NCBI GenBank assembly: GCA_023388175.1
Contig: JAEWGT010000017.1
Location: 248,001 to 312,000, forward strand
Length of the DNA: 64,000 nucleotides
Direction of reading: 5' to 3'
DNA from: Pseudomonadota bacterium
GTDB taxonomy: Bacteria > Pseudomonadota > Alphaproteobacteria > Rhizobiales > Devosiaceae
The notes under the pieces are model-generated. The model did not search any database. It was not told the DNA's origin and was given only the letters and a program-made list of their open reading frames with translations. Shown here piece by piece: positions 33,936 through 44,192 of this stretch (within the stretch, counting starts at the first letter, position 1; every line of letters begins with the position of its first letter). Both the position numbers and the translations under genes were made by a program.

Positions 33936-34111
33936 TACTTCGCCAGCGCCTGACCGGCTTGATTGTACAAGCCGCGTGAAGCCGCGGCATCGCCGCCCTG
34001 GGCAGCGGGCCGGCTTCGCAAAGACCCGGCGCGAGTCACAATTTCTAATGTCACAAAGCCGCAGGGACTGCTGTTGTTCCGTACAATCATGTTGAAAATC
34101 AATATGTTGCA

Positions 34112-34151
34112 CTGTCACAAACCAGTCATGCAACTGCAATAAAACTGTCGC
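34112..34151 (+). promoter_or_regulatory. PHO box (PhoB binding site) upstream of pstS
   Basis: Four direct seven-base half-sites at exact 11-base spacing: CTGTCAC (34112), CAGTCAT (34123), CTGCAAT (34134) and CTGTCGC (34145). The consensus is CTGTCAT separated by four A/T-rich bases. The site ends 88 bases before the pstS start. It predicts that phosphate starvation, through PhoB encoded downstream, switches on the whole pst operon. Confidence 0.85.
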
Positions 34152-34238
34152 CACGCACTCCTATGGTCTGCCGCGTCACAGGGCGGCCCCAAGAAATGGC
34201 TGGCCATGTTTGCAATGAATTCCGAAAGGGAACTCCCC

Positions 34239-35240
34239 ATGAAGACCGCACTTTACGCCAGCGCCGCTGTCATCGCGCTTGCCGCCTTCGGCACTGCCCC
34301 TGCTTTCGCCCAGTCGCGCGACACCATCCAGATCGCCGGCTCCTCCACGGTCCTGCCCTTCTCCTCCATCGTCGCTGAAGAATTTGGCGCCGTCTTCCCT
34401 GAGTTCAACACCCCGGTCGTGGGTTCGGGCGGCACGGGCGGCGGCTTCCGCCAGTTCTGTGAAGGCGTTGGTGAGAACACCATCGACATCGCCAATGCCT
34501 CCCGCGCCATGCGCGACAGCGAACGCGAAGCCTGCACCGCTGCCGGCGTCACCGACATCCGCGAAATCCAGTTCGGCTTCGACGGCATCGTCTTCGCCTC
34601 CTCGGCCAATGGCCCCGATTTTGCCCTGACCCCGATTCAGGTGTTCAAGGCAATTGCCGCTCAGGTCCCGGTCGATGGCGAAATGGTCGACAATCCCTAC
34701 ACCACCTGGGACCAGGTTGATGCCTCGCTGCCGAACCAGCAGATCGCACTGGCCATCCCGGCATCGAACCACGGCACCCGCGAAGTGTTCGAAGAGCGCG
34801 TCCTGCACCCCGGCTGTGAAGCCGCCGAACTGCCCGAAGGCGCTGCCGAAGATGCTTGCCTCACGCTCCGTCAGGACGTGGTTGTCGAAATCGCTGGCGA
34901 CTACACCGAGACCCTCGCCCGCCTGACCGCCGACGCCAACACTGTGGGTGTCTTCGGCCTGTCCTTCTACGACCAGAACCGCGACACCCTCAAGGTTGCG
35001 ACCATGGATGGCGTGACGCCGTCGCTGGAAACGGTCGCCGCTGGCGAATATCCGGTCAGCCGCCCGCTGTTCTTCTACGTCAAGGGCCAGCATATCGGCA
35101 CCATCCCCGGCCTGGTTGAATTCACCGAATACTTCCTCTCCGAGGGCGTTTCGGGCAATGGCGGCATTCTCGAATCTGCCGGCCTGATCCCGCAGCCGGC
35201 AGAAAAGACTGCCGAAGTGCTCGCTGCCTTCCAGCAGTAA
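34239..35240 (+). CDS. pstS: Phosphate-binding protein PstS
   Basis: A 333-residue periplasmic binding protein. Signal peptide of about 25 residues (ending PAFAQ). TIQIAGSSTVLPFSSIVAEEF, GGTGGGFRQFCEG and IDIANASRAMRDSE give the phosphate-binding loops. It captures phosphate for the PstC-PstA-PstB transporter. ATG at 34239 follows AAGGGA; a longer frame from 34206 would bury the signal peptide. Behind the PHO box and before a strong hairpin, so it can be made in excess over the membrane subunits. Confidence 0.95.
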   Translation: MKTALYASAAVIALAAFGTAPAFAQSRDTIQIAGSSTVLPFSSIVAEEFGAVFPEFNTPVVGSGGTGGGFRQFCEGVGENTIDIANASRAMRDSEREACTAAGVTDIREIQFGFDGIVFASSANGPDFALTPIQVFKAIAAQVPVDGEMVDNPYTTWDQVDASLPNQQIALAIPASNHGTREVFEERVLHPGCEAAELPEGAAEDACLTLRQDVVVEIAGDYTETLARLTADANTVGVFGLSFYDQNRDTLKVATMDGVTPSLETVAAGEYPVSRPLFFYVKGQHIGTIPGLVEFTEYFLSEGVSGNGGILESAGLIPQPAEKTAEVLAAFQQ

Positions 35241-35249
35241 TCAACACCA

Positions 35250-35278
35250 ACGGGTCGCCGGACAATCCGGCGGCCCGT
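35250..35278 (+). terminator. Stem-loop between pstS and pstC
   Basis: A 13-base-pair stem with one G-T pair closes on a CAA loop (ACGGGTCGCCGGA / TCCGGCGGCCCGT) ten bases after the pstS stop. Only a short T run follows, so partial termination or mRNA stabilisation is likely. This fits the need for much more binding protein than permease. Confidence 0.7.
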
Positions 35279-35313
35279 TTCCGCACCCGGGGCCAATTGA
35301 GGAAGCCTGACAA

Positions 35314-36693
35314 GTGAACACCTTCATCGTCGCAGGCCTGCTTTTGGTCCTGCTGGGTCTTGCTTACCAATTGGGATGGTCCAAGAGCCGCGCCCTAGTC
35401 ACGCCGCAAGGCATCCGCGTCCACTCCCGCGGTCAGTATCACGGGACGCTTGTGGCCCTTTGGACCTTGATCCCCGCCGTTCTGGTACTGGCCATCTGGG
35501 CGTTTTTCTCTCCGGGCGTTACCCATTGGTACACCGTCTCGCAGATCCCGGCTGATGTGCTGCAGAGTCTCGATCAGACCGGCCTCAACCAGCAGATTCA
35601 GCGCATCCGCGACCTGGCCTCCGGCTTCGGTGTCACCGGCGAGCTGCGTCCCTTTGAACAGGCCGCCGGCGAAAATCTCGCCCGCTTCCAGCTCCTGTCC
35701 TTCCTCATCATGATTGCCGCTGCGGCAGGTCTCGGCATTCTGGGCCTCACCTTCGCCCAGCGCCGCATCAGCCCGCGCCTGCGTGCCCGCAACGAAGTCG
35801 AGCGCGTCATCGCGCTGCTGCTGATCGCCTGTTCCGCTGTCGCCATCCTGACCACGATCGGCATCGTCGCCTCGCTGGTCACCGAAGCCTTCCGCTTCTT
35901 CACCTATATCAACCCGCTTGACTTCTTTTTTGGAACAGTCTGGGCGCCGCGCTTCAGCTCCACGGGCACAGGCGATGCCGGCCATTATGGCATCCTGCCC
36001 CTGCTGACCGGCACGCTGATGATCTCCACCATCGCCATGATGATCTCCGTGCCGATCGGGCTGATGACCGCGATCTATCTCAACCAGTATGCCCATGCCA
36101 ATGTGCGCAAGGTGGTGAAGCCCATCATCGAGATCCTGGCTGGCATCCCCACCATCGTCTATGGCTTCTTCGCGCTGGTCACGGCCGGTCCATTCCTGCG
36201 CGACCTCGGCAATGCCATCGGCCTCAATGTCAGCGCCACCTCGGCGCTCACCGCCGGCGTCGTCATGGGCGTGATGATCATTCCCTTTATCTCCTCGCTG
36301 TCCGACGACATTCTCAACCAGGTCCCGCGCAGCCTGCGCGATGGCGCTTATGGTCTGGGCGCAACCCAATCCGAAACCATCCGCAATGTCCTGCTTCCTG
36401 CGGCGCTTCCGGGCATTGTCGGCGCATTCCTCCTGGCCTTCAGCCGTGCCATTGGCGAAACCATGATCGTGGTGCTGGCCGCTGGTAATGCCCCGATCCT
36501 CCGCGGCAACCCACTGGAGCCGGTCTCCACCATCACTGTCTCCATCGTCAACCAGCTGACCGGCGACACCGACTTCACCGGCCCGCAATCGCTGGTCGCC
36601 TTTGCCTTGGGTCTGACGCTCTTCGTCATGACGCTCTGCCTCAATATCGTCGCCCTCTACATTGTCCGCCGCTTCCGGGAGCAGTACGAATAA
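35314..36693 (+). CDS. pstC: Phosphate ABC transporter permease PstC
   Basis: A 459-residue inner-membrane subunit. The N-terminal region carries additional membrane segments and a periplasmic loop, as in alphaproteobacterial PstC proteins, and the C-terminal half is the transport core (LTAGVVMGVMIIPFISSLSDDILNQVPRSLRDGAYGLGAT, the EAA-type ATPase-contact loop). GTG start at 35314 with GAGGAA upstream. Its TAA overlaps the pstA ATG (TAATG). Confidence 0.93.
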   Translation: MNTFIVAGLLLVLLGLAYQLGWSKSRALVTPQGIRVHSRGQYHGTLVALWTLIPAVLVLAIWAFFSPGVTHWYTVSQIPADVLQSLDQTGLNQQIQRIRDLASGFGVTGELRPFEQAAGENLARFQLLSFLIMIAAAAGLGILGLTFAQRRISPRLRARNEVERVIALLLIACSAVAILTTIGIVASLVTEAFRFFTYINPLDFFFGTVWAPRFSSTGTGDAGHYGILPLLTGTLMISTIAMMISVPIGLMTAIYLNQYAHANVRKVVKPIIEILAGIPTIVYGFFALVTAGPFLRDLGNAIGLNVSATSALTAGVVMGVMIIPFISSLSDDILNQVPRSLRDGAYGLGATQSETIRNVLLPAALPGIVGAFLLAFSRAIGETMIVVLAAGNAPILRGNPLEPVSTITVSIVNQLTGDTDFTGPQSLVAFALGLTLFVMTLCLNIVALYIVRRFREQYE

Positions 36694-38048
36694 TGACCGA
36701 CACCACGCTCGCTTCCGCTGCCGCCCGCCGCAAGCTCGTCCGCGCCGGTCTGGCCCGCCGCCATATGGGCGAACGGCTGTTCCGCCTGTCCGGCATCATC
36801 GCCATCTGCCTTGCGCTGGGCTTTGTGTCCCTGCTGTTTTCGGACATCCTGCGCAAAGGCATCCCCGCCTTCACCCAGTCCAATCTGCACCTTGAAGTCA
36901 CGTTCGATCCGGAACTGCTCAATATCGATCCGGCGCCTGTCCGCGCCGCCGGCCAGTCAGACGCCGACTTCCGTTCCGCCCGCCTCGGCTGGGAACGCCA
37001 GGTGGCCATGCTCAACTGGAACAATGTCATCGAAGCTGCCCTGCGCAATGCCGCACCGGCCGGGTTCGAAATCGACGCCCGTCAGATTCTGGCTATTGCC
37101 GAAAGCGATGCCCGTCACCGCGTGCGCCAGCTCTTCGTCGAGAACCCCGCTCTGCTCGGCCAGAGCGCCTATGTCGACCTGCTGGCTTCGGCCAATACCG
37201 ACAATTGGGTCAAGGGCAATATCAACCGCGATCTGGGCGACGCCCAGCAGCAGCTGTCTGCCCCCGCCCGTGCCCTCATCGACATTTTCGAGGAAAACGG
37301 CACCATCACCCAGGGCTTTGCCTGGTCGCTGTTCACCAATGTGGACTCGCGCTCGGCCCCGGCATCCGCCGGTCTGCTCGGTGCGCTCATGGGCACGTTC
37401 TGGATGATGCTGATCGTGATCGCCCTCGCCGTTCCGCTCGGGGTTGGCAGCGCCATCTATCTCGAAGAGTTTGCGCCCAAATCGCGTCTGACCGATCTCA
37501 TCGAGGTCAACATCAATAACCTCGCCGCAGTCCCCTCCATCGTCTTCGGCCTGCTCGGCGCCGCTGTCTTCATCAACTGGTTCCGCTTGCCCCTCTCGGC
37601 CCCGCTGGCCGGTGGCCTGGTGCTGACCCTGATGACCCTGCCCACAATCATCATCGCCACCCGCGCCGCCCTCAAGGGCGTCTCCCCCGCCCTGCGCCAG
37701 GCGGCCCTTGGCATGGGTGCATCCAGGACGCAGATGGTCTTCCACCACGTCCTGCCGGTCACCTTCCCGTCCATCCTCACCGCCACCATTATCGGCGTGG
37801 CGCAGGCCATGGGTGAAACCGCCCCGCTGCTGCTCATCGGCATGAATGCTTTCGTGGCCTCCGTGCCGGGCACGCCCATGGAGCAGGCCACCGCCCTCCC
37901 CGTTCAGATCTTCCTCTGGCAGGGCAATGAAAACCGCAATTTCTTCGAGGCGCGCACCTCGGCTGCCATCATGGTGCTGCTCGCCTTCATGATCACCCTC
38001 AACGCCATCGCAGTCTTCCTGCGATCCCGCCTTGAAAAGCGCGCTTAG
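36693..38048 (+). CDS. pstA: Phosphate ABC transporter permease PstA
   Basis: A 451-residue permease partner of PstC. An N-terminal membrane segment is followed by about 170 residues of periplasmic insert and then five segments with the contact loop TLPTIIIATRAALKGVSPALRQAALGMGAS. The large insert is usual in Rhizobiales and absent from the E. coli protein. Translationally coupled to pstC and followed by an intergenic palindrome before pstB. Confidence 0.93.
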   Translation: MTDTTLASAAARRKLVRAGLARRHMGERLFRLSGIIAICLALGFVSLLFSDILRKGIPAFTQSNLHLEVTFDPELLNIDPAPVRAAGQSDADFRSARLGWERQVAMLNWNNVIEAALRNAAPAGFEIDARQILAIAESDARHRVRQLFVENPALLGQSAYVDLLASANTDNWVKGNINRDLGDAQQQLSAPARALIDIFEENGTITQGFAWSLFTNVDSRSAPASAGLLGALMGTFWMMLIVIALAVPLGVGSAIYLEEFAPKSRLTDLIEVNINNLAAVPSIVFGLLGAAVFINWFRLPLSAPLAGGLVLTLMTLPTIIIATRAALKGVSPALRQAALGMGASRTQMVFHHVLPVTFPSILTATIIGVAQAMGETAPLLLIGMNAFVASVPGTPMEQATALPVQIFLWQGNENRNFFEARTSAAIMVLLAFMITLNAIAVFLRSRLEKRA

Positions 38049-38049
38049 G

Positions 38050-38096
38050 GGCATGTCCCGAAAAAGTGGTCGCCGGTTTTTCGACCAGGACATGCC
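38050..38096. repeat. Rhizobiales-type intergenic palindrome between pstA and pstB
   Basis: Outer arms GGCATGTCC and GGACATGCC flank inner arms CGAAAAA and TTTTTCG around a GTGGTCGCCGG centre. The layout matches the dispersed 'CATGTCC-CGAAAA-GTGG...CCGGTTTTCG...GGACATG' elements common between genes in this order (RIME-like). In the mRNA it would fold into a long hairpin 57 bases before pstB and may lower or separate expression of pstB-phoU. Confidence 0.75.
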
Positions 38097-38152
38097 AAAA
38101 AACAACGAGCGGATAGAAGTCCGCAGGACTACAATCTGCGAAGGAGCCTCAA

Positions 38153-38992
<840 letters not shown>

Positions 38993-39012
38993 TCGGGAAC
39001 CGGAGACACACC

Positions 39013-39723
39013 ATGCCAAATACCGGCGCCGAACATATTGTTACTTCCTACAATGAAGAGCTTGCTGCGCTCGCCCAGGCCATTGCCGAAATGGGCGGCC
39101 AGGTCGAGGTCGCCATCGAAAACGGCACCCGCTCGCTGCTCAAGCTCGACCGCGAACTGGCCGATGTCACCATCATCGCCGATCAGCGCATCGACGACAT
39201 GCAGCGCAGAATTGACGACATGGCCGTCTCCATGATCGCCCGCCGCCAGCCCATGGCGTCCGACCTGCGCTCGATCATCACCGCCATCCACGTCGCCAAC
39301 GATCTCGAACGCATCGGCGACATGGCCAAGCAGCTGGCCCGCCGCTCCTTGAAGCTCGAAGGCATCAACCTGCAGCCCACCTTCTACAATGGCGTCAAGA
39401 ACATGACCGCCCTGGTGCTGCGCCAGGTCAAGGACAGCCTCGACGCCTATGCCAACCGCGAAGCGGCGGCGTCGATCGAGGTCTGCAACCGCGACGACGA
39501 GGTGGATGCGATGCACACCTCGCTGTTCCGCGAACTTCTGACCTACATGCTCGAGGATCCGCGCAACATCACCACCTGCACCCATCTGCTGTTCTGCGCC
39601 AAGAACCTCGAACGCATCGGCGACCACGCCACCAACATCGCCGAGCGCGCCTATTACCTGGCCACCGGCAAGCAGCTGACCGCCGAAGAACAGCAATTGC
39701 AGCGCCAGCAGATCAAGGCGTAG
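39013..39723 (+). CDS. phoU: Phosphate-specific transport regulator PhoU
   Basis: A 236-residue all-helical protein made of two PhoU repeats (about 15-105 and 120-215) with the metal-site motifs ERIGDMAKQLARRS and ERIGDHATNIAERA. PhoU links Pst transport to the PhoR/PhoB signal and keeps the regulon off in high phosphate. ATG 39013 follows GGAG. It is the last structural gene before a long inverted repeat. Confidence 0.95.
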   Translation: MPNTGAEHIVTSYNEELAALAQAIAEMGGQVEVAIENGTRSLLKLDRELADVTIIADQRIDDMQRRIDDMAVSMIARRQPMASDLRSIITAIHVANDLERIGDMAKQLARRSLKLEGINLQPTFYNGVKNMTALVLRQVKDSLDAYANREAAASIEVCNRDDEVDAMHTSLFRELLTYMLEDPRNITTCTHLLFCAKNLERIGDHATNIAERAYYLATGKQLTAEEQQLQRQQIKA

Positions 39724-39763
39724 CGAGCGGTCTGCGGGACGCAGAACTTTCGGCTCTTGGGCA

Positions 39764-39889
39764 CCCTCCCCCTTGAGGGGAGGGCCGGGGTGGGGGTTCT
39801 GCAGGTTCAGCGAACTCCCATATCCTTTGGGATTATGGACAGGCCTGAACCCCCACCCCTAACCCCTCCCCTCAAGGGGGAGGGGAACA
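39764..39889. repeat. Long inverted repeat between phoU and phoB
   Basis: CCCTCCCCCTTGAGGGGAGG on the left and CCTCCCCTCAAGGGGGAGGG on the right are near-perfect complements, followed inward by a second complementary block (GGGGTGGGGGTTC / GAACCCCCACCCC) around about 45 unpaired bases. Such CTCCCCCTTGAGGGGAGG elements are dispersed in Hyphomicrobiales genomes; each small arm also folds on itself. It may end phoU transcription or simply be a mobile miniature element lodged there. Confidence 0.75.
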
Positions 39890-39934
39890 AGAAACAACCA
39901 TCGGCCTCCGCGCCGAACGACGGAGCACGTCCAT

Positions 39935-40636
39935 ATGCCCGCGACCATTCTCATCGTCGAAGACGAAGCCGACATCGCCATCCTTTTGCGCTATAATCTC
40001 GAAGCCGAGGGTTTCCGCGTGGTCACCGCCGAAACTGGCGACGAGGCCCAGCAGGCCATTCAGGAAAAGCTGCCCGATCTGATACTGCTCGACTGGATGC
40101 TGCCCGAGATTTCCGGCATCGAGCTGTGCCGCCGCCTGCGGGCCCGCGAAGAAACCAGCCGCGTCCCGATCATCATGCTGACGGCGCGCGGCGAAGAAGA
40201 AGAGCGTGTGCGCGGCCTCACCACCGGGGCCGACGATTATATCGTCAAGCCCTTCTCGGTGCCCGAACTCATCGCCCGCATCCAGTCCCTGCTGCGCCGC
40301 GCCAATCCCAATCTGGTGACGGCTGCTCTCAAGGTCGGCGACCTCGAACTCGACCGCACCACCCATCGCGTCCGCCGCGCCGCCCGCGATATCCATCTCG
40401 GCCCAACCGAATACCGCCTGCTCGAATATCTCATGCGCCATCCCGGCCGCGTCTATTCGCGCGAACAGCTTCTCGATGGCGTCTGGGGCAACGACGTCTA
40501 TGTCGACGAGCGCACTGTCGACGTCCATATCGGCCGCCTGCGCCGCGCCATCAATCGCGGCAGGGAATCCGACCCCATCCGCACCGTCCGCGGCGCCGGC
40601 TATGCCTTTGACGAGAGGTTCGCGCAAACCGCATAG
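39935..40636 (+). CDS. phoB: Phosphate regulon response regulator PhoB
   Basis: A 233-residue OmpR-type regulator. Receiver domain with acidic pair near Glu9-Asp10, phospho-acceptor Asp53 (LLDWMLPEISG), and conserved Lys in DDYIVKPFS; then a winged-helix DNA-binding domain (GPTEYRLLEYLMRHPGRVYS; VDERTVDVHIGRLRRAI; TVRGAGYAF). It would bind the PHO box at 34,112. No phoR is adjacent. Confidence 0.95.
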   Translation: MPATILIVEDEADIAILLRYNLEAEGFRVVTAETGDEAQQAIQEKLPDLILLDWMLPEISGIELCRRLRAREETSRVPIIMLTARGEEEERVRGLTTGADDYIVKPFSVPELIARIQSLLRRANPNLVTAALKVGDLELDRTTHRVRRAARDIHLGPTEYRLLEYLMRHPGRVYSREQLLDGVWGNDVYVDERTVDVHIGRLRRAINRGRESDPIRTVRGAGYAFDERFAQTA

Positions 40637-40715
40637 CCGCATCAGCGCCAATATTAGAGTTCCATTAAGCATAACGACCTCACAATTGCCGATGCTTCGG
40701 TAATTTGAAATCGAT

Positions 40716-43700
40716 ATGCCCAATAGTCTCAGCCTGCCCCGAAACTATTGCCTGCCCCTCCACCAGATTTTGCTCTCGGCAGCGCCTCTGGCACTGCTGC
40801 TTGCCGCCACGCCGCAAACTGCGGCACAGACTCTCCTGGGTGATACCAATCCTGCAAATGCCGGCGCGATAGACGCGACGACCCATTTGCAAATCGGTGT
40901 CGCCGGCGTGGGATCGATGACGATCAATGGCGGCGAAAGCGTCACCAATGACGGTGGCTCGATCGGACATCAAGCCACAGGTGTTGGCACCGTCACCGTC
41001 TCAGATCCCAACGCGATCTGGACCAATCTGGCCGACCTGGCCATTGGGCATGAAGGCGCGGGAACCCTGAACATCGAAGTCGGTGGCCAGGTCATTGCCC
41101 TTCGCGGTCTTGTGGGGGTTCAGCTCGGCAGCACCGGAACACTCGATATCTCCGGCGAAAGCGCGCTCTGGAACAGTACTGACCTGATCGTGGGCCAGTC
41201 CGGGACAGGAACCATGACCGTCCTGGACGGCGGCCGCGCCAACAGCCAAACCGGTTTTGTCGGTTCCGAATTGACTGGCATAGGCATCGTGACCGTCTCA
41301 GGCAGGGATGGAAACGGTCAGGCCTCTCACTGGGCCGTTGTGGAGGATCTGGTCGTCGGCGATCTTGGCAATGGCACCCTTCGCATCGAGGACGGCGGCC
41401 TTGTCACCAGCGAGCGGGGCTTTATCGGCAGAGACATCGATAGCGTGGGCTCGGTCACCGTTTCCGGCGAAGACTCCCTTTGGGAGCTTACGCAGGACGT
41501 GGTCGTCGGCCAGTTCGGCGCCGGCACGCTCACGATCGAAAATGGCGGCCATGTCACCGGCGAGTCAGCCTTTGTCGGTGCCAGTCCGGGCAGCACTGGC
41601 GAAGTCATGATCATGGGGACCGATGGCACCAACGCCTCGACACTGGCCTTGCAGTTCGATCTCAATATCGGGGACCAGGGACAGGGCAAGCTCACTGCAA
41701 CCAATGGTGGCCATGTCGATGTGGCAGGCTGGCTGAATGTGGGGCGGACCAATACGGGCGAACTCATTCTCTCGAACGGCGCAACAGCCGAAGCCTCTAT
41801 TGCCATAATCGGCGAGGAGGCGCTCGGCACCGCGACCCTCAGCGATCGTGCGCATCTGGAGGTTGACGACCAGCTTGTCATCGGCCTTTCGGGAACCGGC
41901 GTCCTGCGCGTCGAGAGCGGCGCGACGATCACCAGCAATCAGGGCTATGTCGGCGCAGAGGCAGGCAGTTCCGGCAACGTGACGGTCAGCGGTGAGGATT
42001 CACACTGGCAGATGACGGACTCGAATCTAACGCTTGGCAATAACGGTATTGGCGTCATGACCATCGAAGACGGCGGCCGGGTTTCCTCCAGTGGCGCGAT
42101 CTATCTCGGCTCAGGCAGCGCCGTAGCAAGAGGCACGCTCAACGTGCTGGGCACACCCGGCGCCCGCGGCGTCATCGAAACCAGCGGCTTCCGTGGCGCC
42201 TTCGGCACGGCCGAACTGATCCTTGATGGCGGCGTGGTGCGGGCGTCGGACAGCAATTCGAACTTCTTCTCAGTCTATGGCAGTCAGCAGGTCGTTCTTG
42301 ACACCAATGGCGGCTATTTCGATACCAACAACCACGATATCGGCATCGCGCCGGTACTCACTGGCGCCGGGGCTCTTACAAAACAGGGCGCCGGCACCCT
42401 CACTCTCACTGGCGCCAATAATTATGGGGGCGGCACTGTCATCGAAGCCGGGACCCTCCGCCTTGGCGATGGCGGCACCACCGGCTCAATCCTCGGCAAT
42501 GTCGCCAATGACGGCATTCTCGCTTTCGACCGATCCGACCTCGTCACCTTCACTGGCAGCATATCGGGCACCGGCGGCGTCCACCAAATCGGCTCCGGCC
42601 ACACCATTCTCACGCAGAACAATGCCACCCTGCTTGGCGCCTCCCGCGTCACCGACGGCATCCTCTCGGTCAACGACACTTTGGGCGGCACAATGGAGGT
42701 GGTCGGCGGTCGCCTGCAGGGCATCGGTCAGGTGGGCACCACCACCAACCAAGTCGGCGGCACCATTGCACCCGGCAATTCCATCGGCACGCTGACCATT
42801 GCCGGGGACTATATCGGCGCAGGCGGCACGCTCGAAATCGAAACCGAACTCGGCGATGACACCTCCGCGACCGACCGCCTGATCATCAATGGCAATTCGT
42901 CAGGCAATACCAATCTGCGCGTCATCAATGTCGGTGGCACAGGTGCGCAGACGAATGAAGGGATACGCATAGTCCAGATCGGTGGCCTCGCCGATGGCAC
43001 ATTCTCGCTGCTGGGCAATTATGTCTTTGAAGGCGATCAGGCCGTTGTCGGCGGCGCCTATGCCTATCGGCTCTATCAGGGCGGCACATCAACGCCAGCG
43101 GATGGCCACTGGTACCTGCGCTCATCCCTGATAAACGCCACGCCGCTCTATCAGGCGGGCGCGCCGGTTTACGAGTCCTATGCTCCTGTCCTGCTGCGCC
43201 TCAACGAACTCGAAACCCTGCAGCAACGCATTGGCAATCGGAACTGGACCCTTGGCCCCGCCGCGACATCCAGGGGCGGTGGAAATGCTTGGGGCCGGAT
43301 GGCGGGCAGTACGGGCAGGTCCAGTCCCCAGACCTCTACAAGTGGAACATACAGCTTTGATACCTGGCAGGTTCAGGCGGGCATCGACAGAACGCTCCAT
43401 AACGGCGCGCAGGGCGACCTGATCGGCGCCCTTTACGCTCGCTATGGCAATGCGACAGGCATAGTCAGCTCTCCCCATGGCGCGGGCGACATCAGCTCCA
43501 GCGGGTATGGGCTCGGCGGAACCCTTACCTGGTATGGATCACAGGGCTCCTACGCCGACCTTCAGGGGAGCTTGACCTGGTATGACAGCACCTTGCGATC
43601 AGCGACTGCTCAAACCACTCTTGCGTCGGGTGCGGGCGCTCTCGGCTATGCAATGGGCCTTGAAGCCGGGCACAGGATTGCGCTTGATGCAAACTGGTCG

Positions 43701-44114
43701 GTGACGCCCCAGGCCCAGATCACCTATTCGGGCATGAATACGGATCCATTCACCGACGTCTTCGGCGCCAGCATCGGCCGCATCGACGGCCGCGACCTGA
43801 CCCTGCGTGTCGGAATCTCGGCCGACTATGAAACCGAGTGGCAGGACCGGCAAAACCAGACCAGCCGCCTGCACATCTATTCCATCGCCGATTTGTATTA
43901 TAGCGCTCTGCCGTCAACCACCATCGAGCTGTCCGGGGTCTCGCTCACAAGCACGCAGAGCAATATCCGGGGCGGGCTCGGCATTGGCGGCACCTATAGC
44001 TGGGGCGATGCCAGATATGCCCTGCATGGCCAAGGCCGCATCAGCACGAGCCTCGACAATGGCCAGGGTAGTTACATCCTTTCCGGCACCGTCGGCCTGA
44101 CGGCAAAATATTAG
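40716..44114 (+). CDS. Large autotransporter with ~45-residue passenger repeats
   Basis: A 1,132-residue autotransporter. A signal peptide of about 38 residues (ending QTAAQ) is followed by a passenger of about 12 degenerate units of the form GxGTLTIExGGxVxSxxGxIGxxxGSxGxVTVSGxDSxW, which would stack as a beta-helix. A typical PATR repeat occurs near 555 (GAGTLTLTGANNYGGGT). The last 280 residues are the outer-membrane beta-barrel, ending LSGTVGLTAKY with a terminal Tyr. It is monocistronic with 79 bases of AT-rich promoter region after phoB. It differs in repeat type from the autotransporter at 25,013, so they are not recent paralogues. Confidence 0.88.
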   Translation: MPNSLSLPRNYCLPLHQILLSAAPLALLLAATPQTAAQTLLGDTNPANAGAIDATTHLQIGVAGVGSMTINGGESVTNDGGSIGHQATGVGTVTVSDPNAIWTNLADLAIGHEGAGTLNIEVGGQVIALRGLVGVQLGSTGTLDISGESALWNSTDLIVGQSGTGTMTVLDGGRANSQTGFVGSELTGIGIVTVSGRDGNGQASHWAVVEDLVVGDLGNGTLRIEDGGLVTSERGFIGRDIDSVGSVTVSGEDSLWELTQDVVVGQFGAGTLTIENGGHVTGESAFVGASPGSTGEVMIMGTDGTNASTLALQFDLNIGDQGQGKLTATNGGHVDVAGWLNVGRTNTGELILSNGATAEASIAIIGEEALGTATLSDRAHLEVDDQLVIGLSGTGVLRVESGATITSNQGYVGAEAGSSGNVTVSGEDSHWQMTDSNLTLGNNGIGVMTIEDGGRVSSSGAIYLGSGSAVARGTLNVLGTPGARGVIETSGFRGAFGTAELILDGGVVRASDSNSNFFSVYGSQQVVLDTNGGYFDTNNHDIGIAPVLTGAGALTKQGAGTLTLTGANNYGGGTVIEAGTLRLGDGGTTGSILGNVANDGILAFDRSDLVTFTGSISGTGGVHQIGSGHTILTQNNATLLGASRVTDGILSVNDTLGGTMEVVGGRLQGIGQVGTTTNQVGGTIAPGNSIGTLTIAGDYIGAGGTLEIETELGDDTSATDRLIINGNSSGNTNLRVINVGGTGAQTNEGIRIVQIGGLADGTFSLLGNYVFEGDQAVVGGAYAYRLYQGGTSTPADGHWYLRSSLINATPLYQAGAPVYESYAPVLLRLNELETLQQRIGNRNWTLGPAATSRGGGNAWGRMAGSTGRSSPQTSTSGTYSFDTWQVQAGIDRTLHNGAQGDLIGALYARYGNATGIVSSPHGAGDISSSGYGLGGTLTWYGSQGSYADLQGSLTWYDSTLRSATAQTTLASGAGALGYAMGLEAGHRIALDANWSVTPQAQITYSGMNTDPFTDVFGASIGRIDGRDLTLRVGISADYETEWQDRQNQTSRLHIYSIADLYYSALPSTTIELSGVSLTSTQSNIRGGLGIGGTYSWGDARYALHGQGRISTSLDNGQGSYILSGTVGLTAKY

Positions 44115-44192
44115 CCGGGCCGGCGCGCCCCCGGCCAATGGTCAGGAAAACCATGCTAATTTGCCAAAAAATTGCCGTCCGAGTCGATTTCC

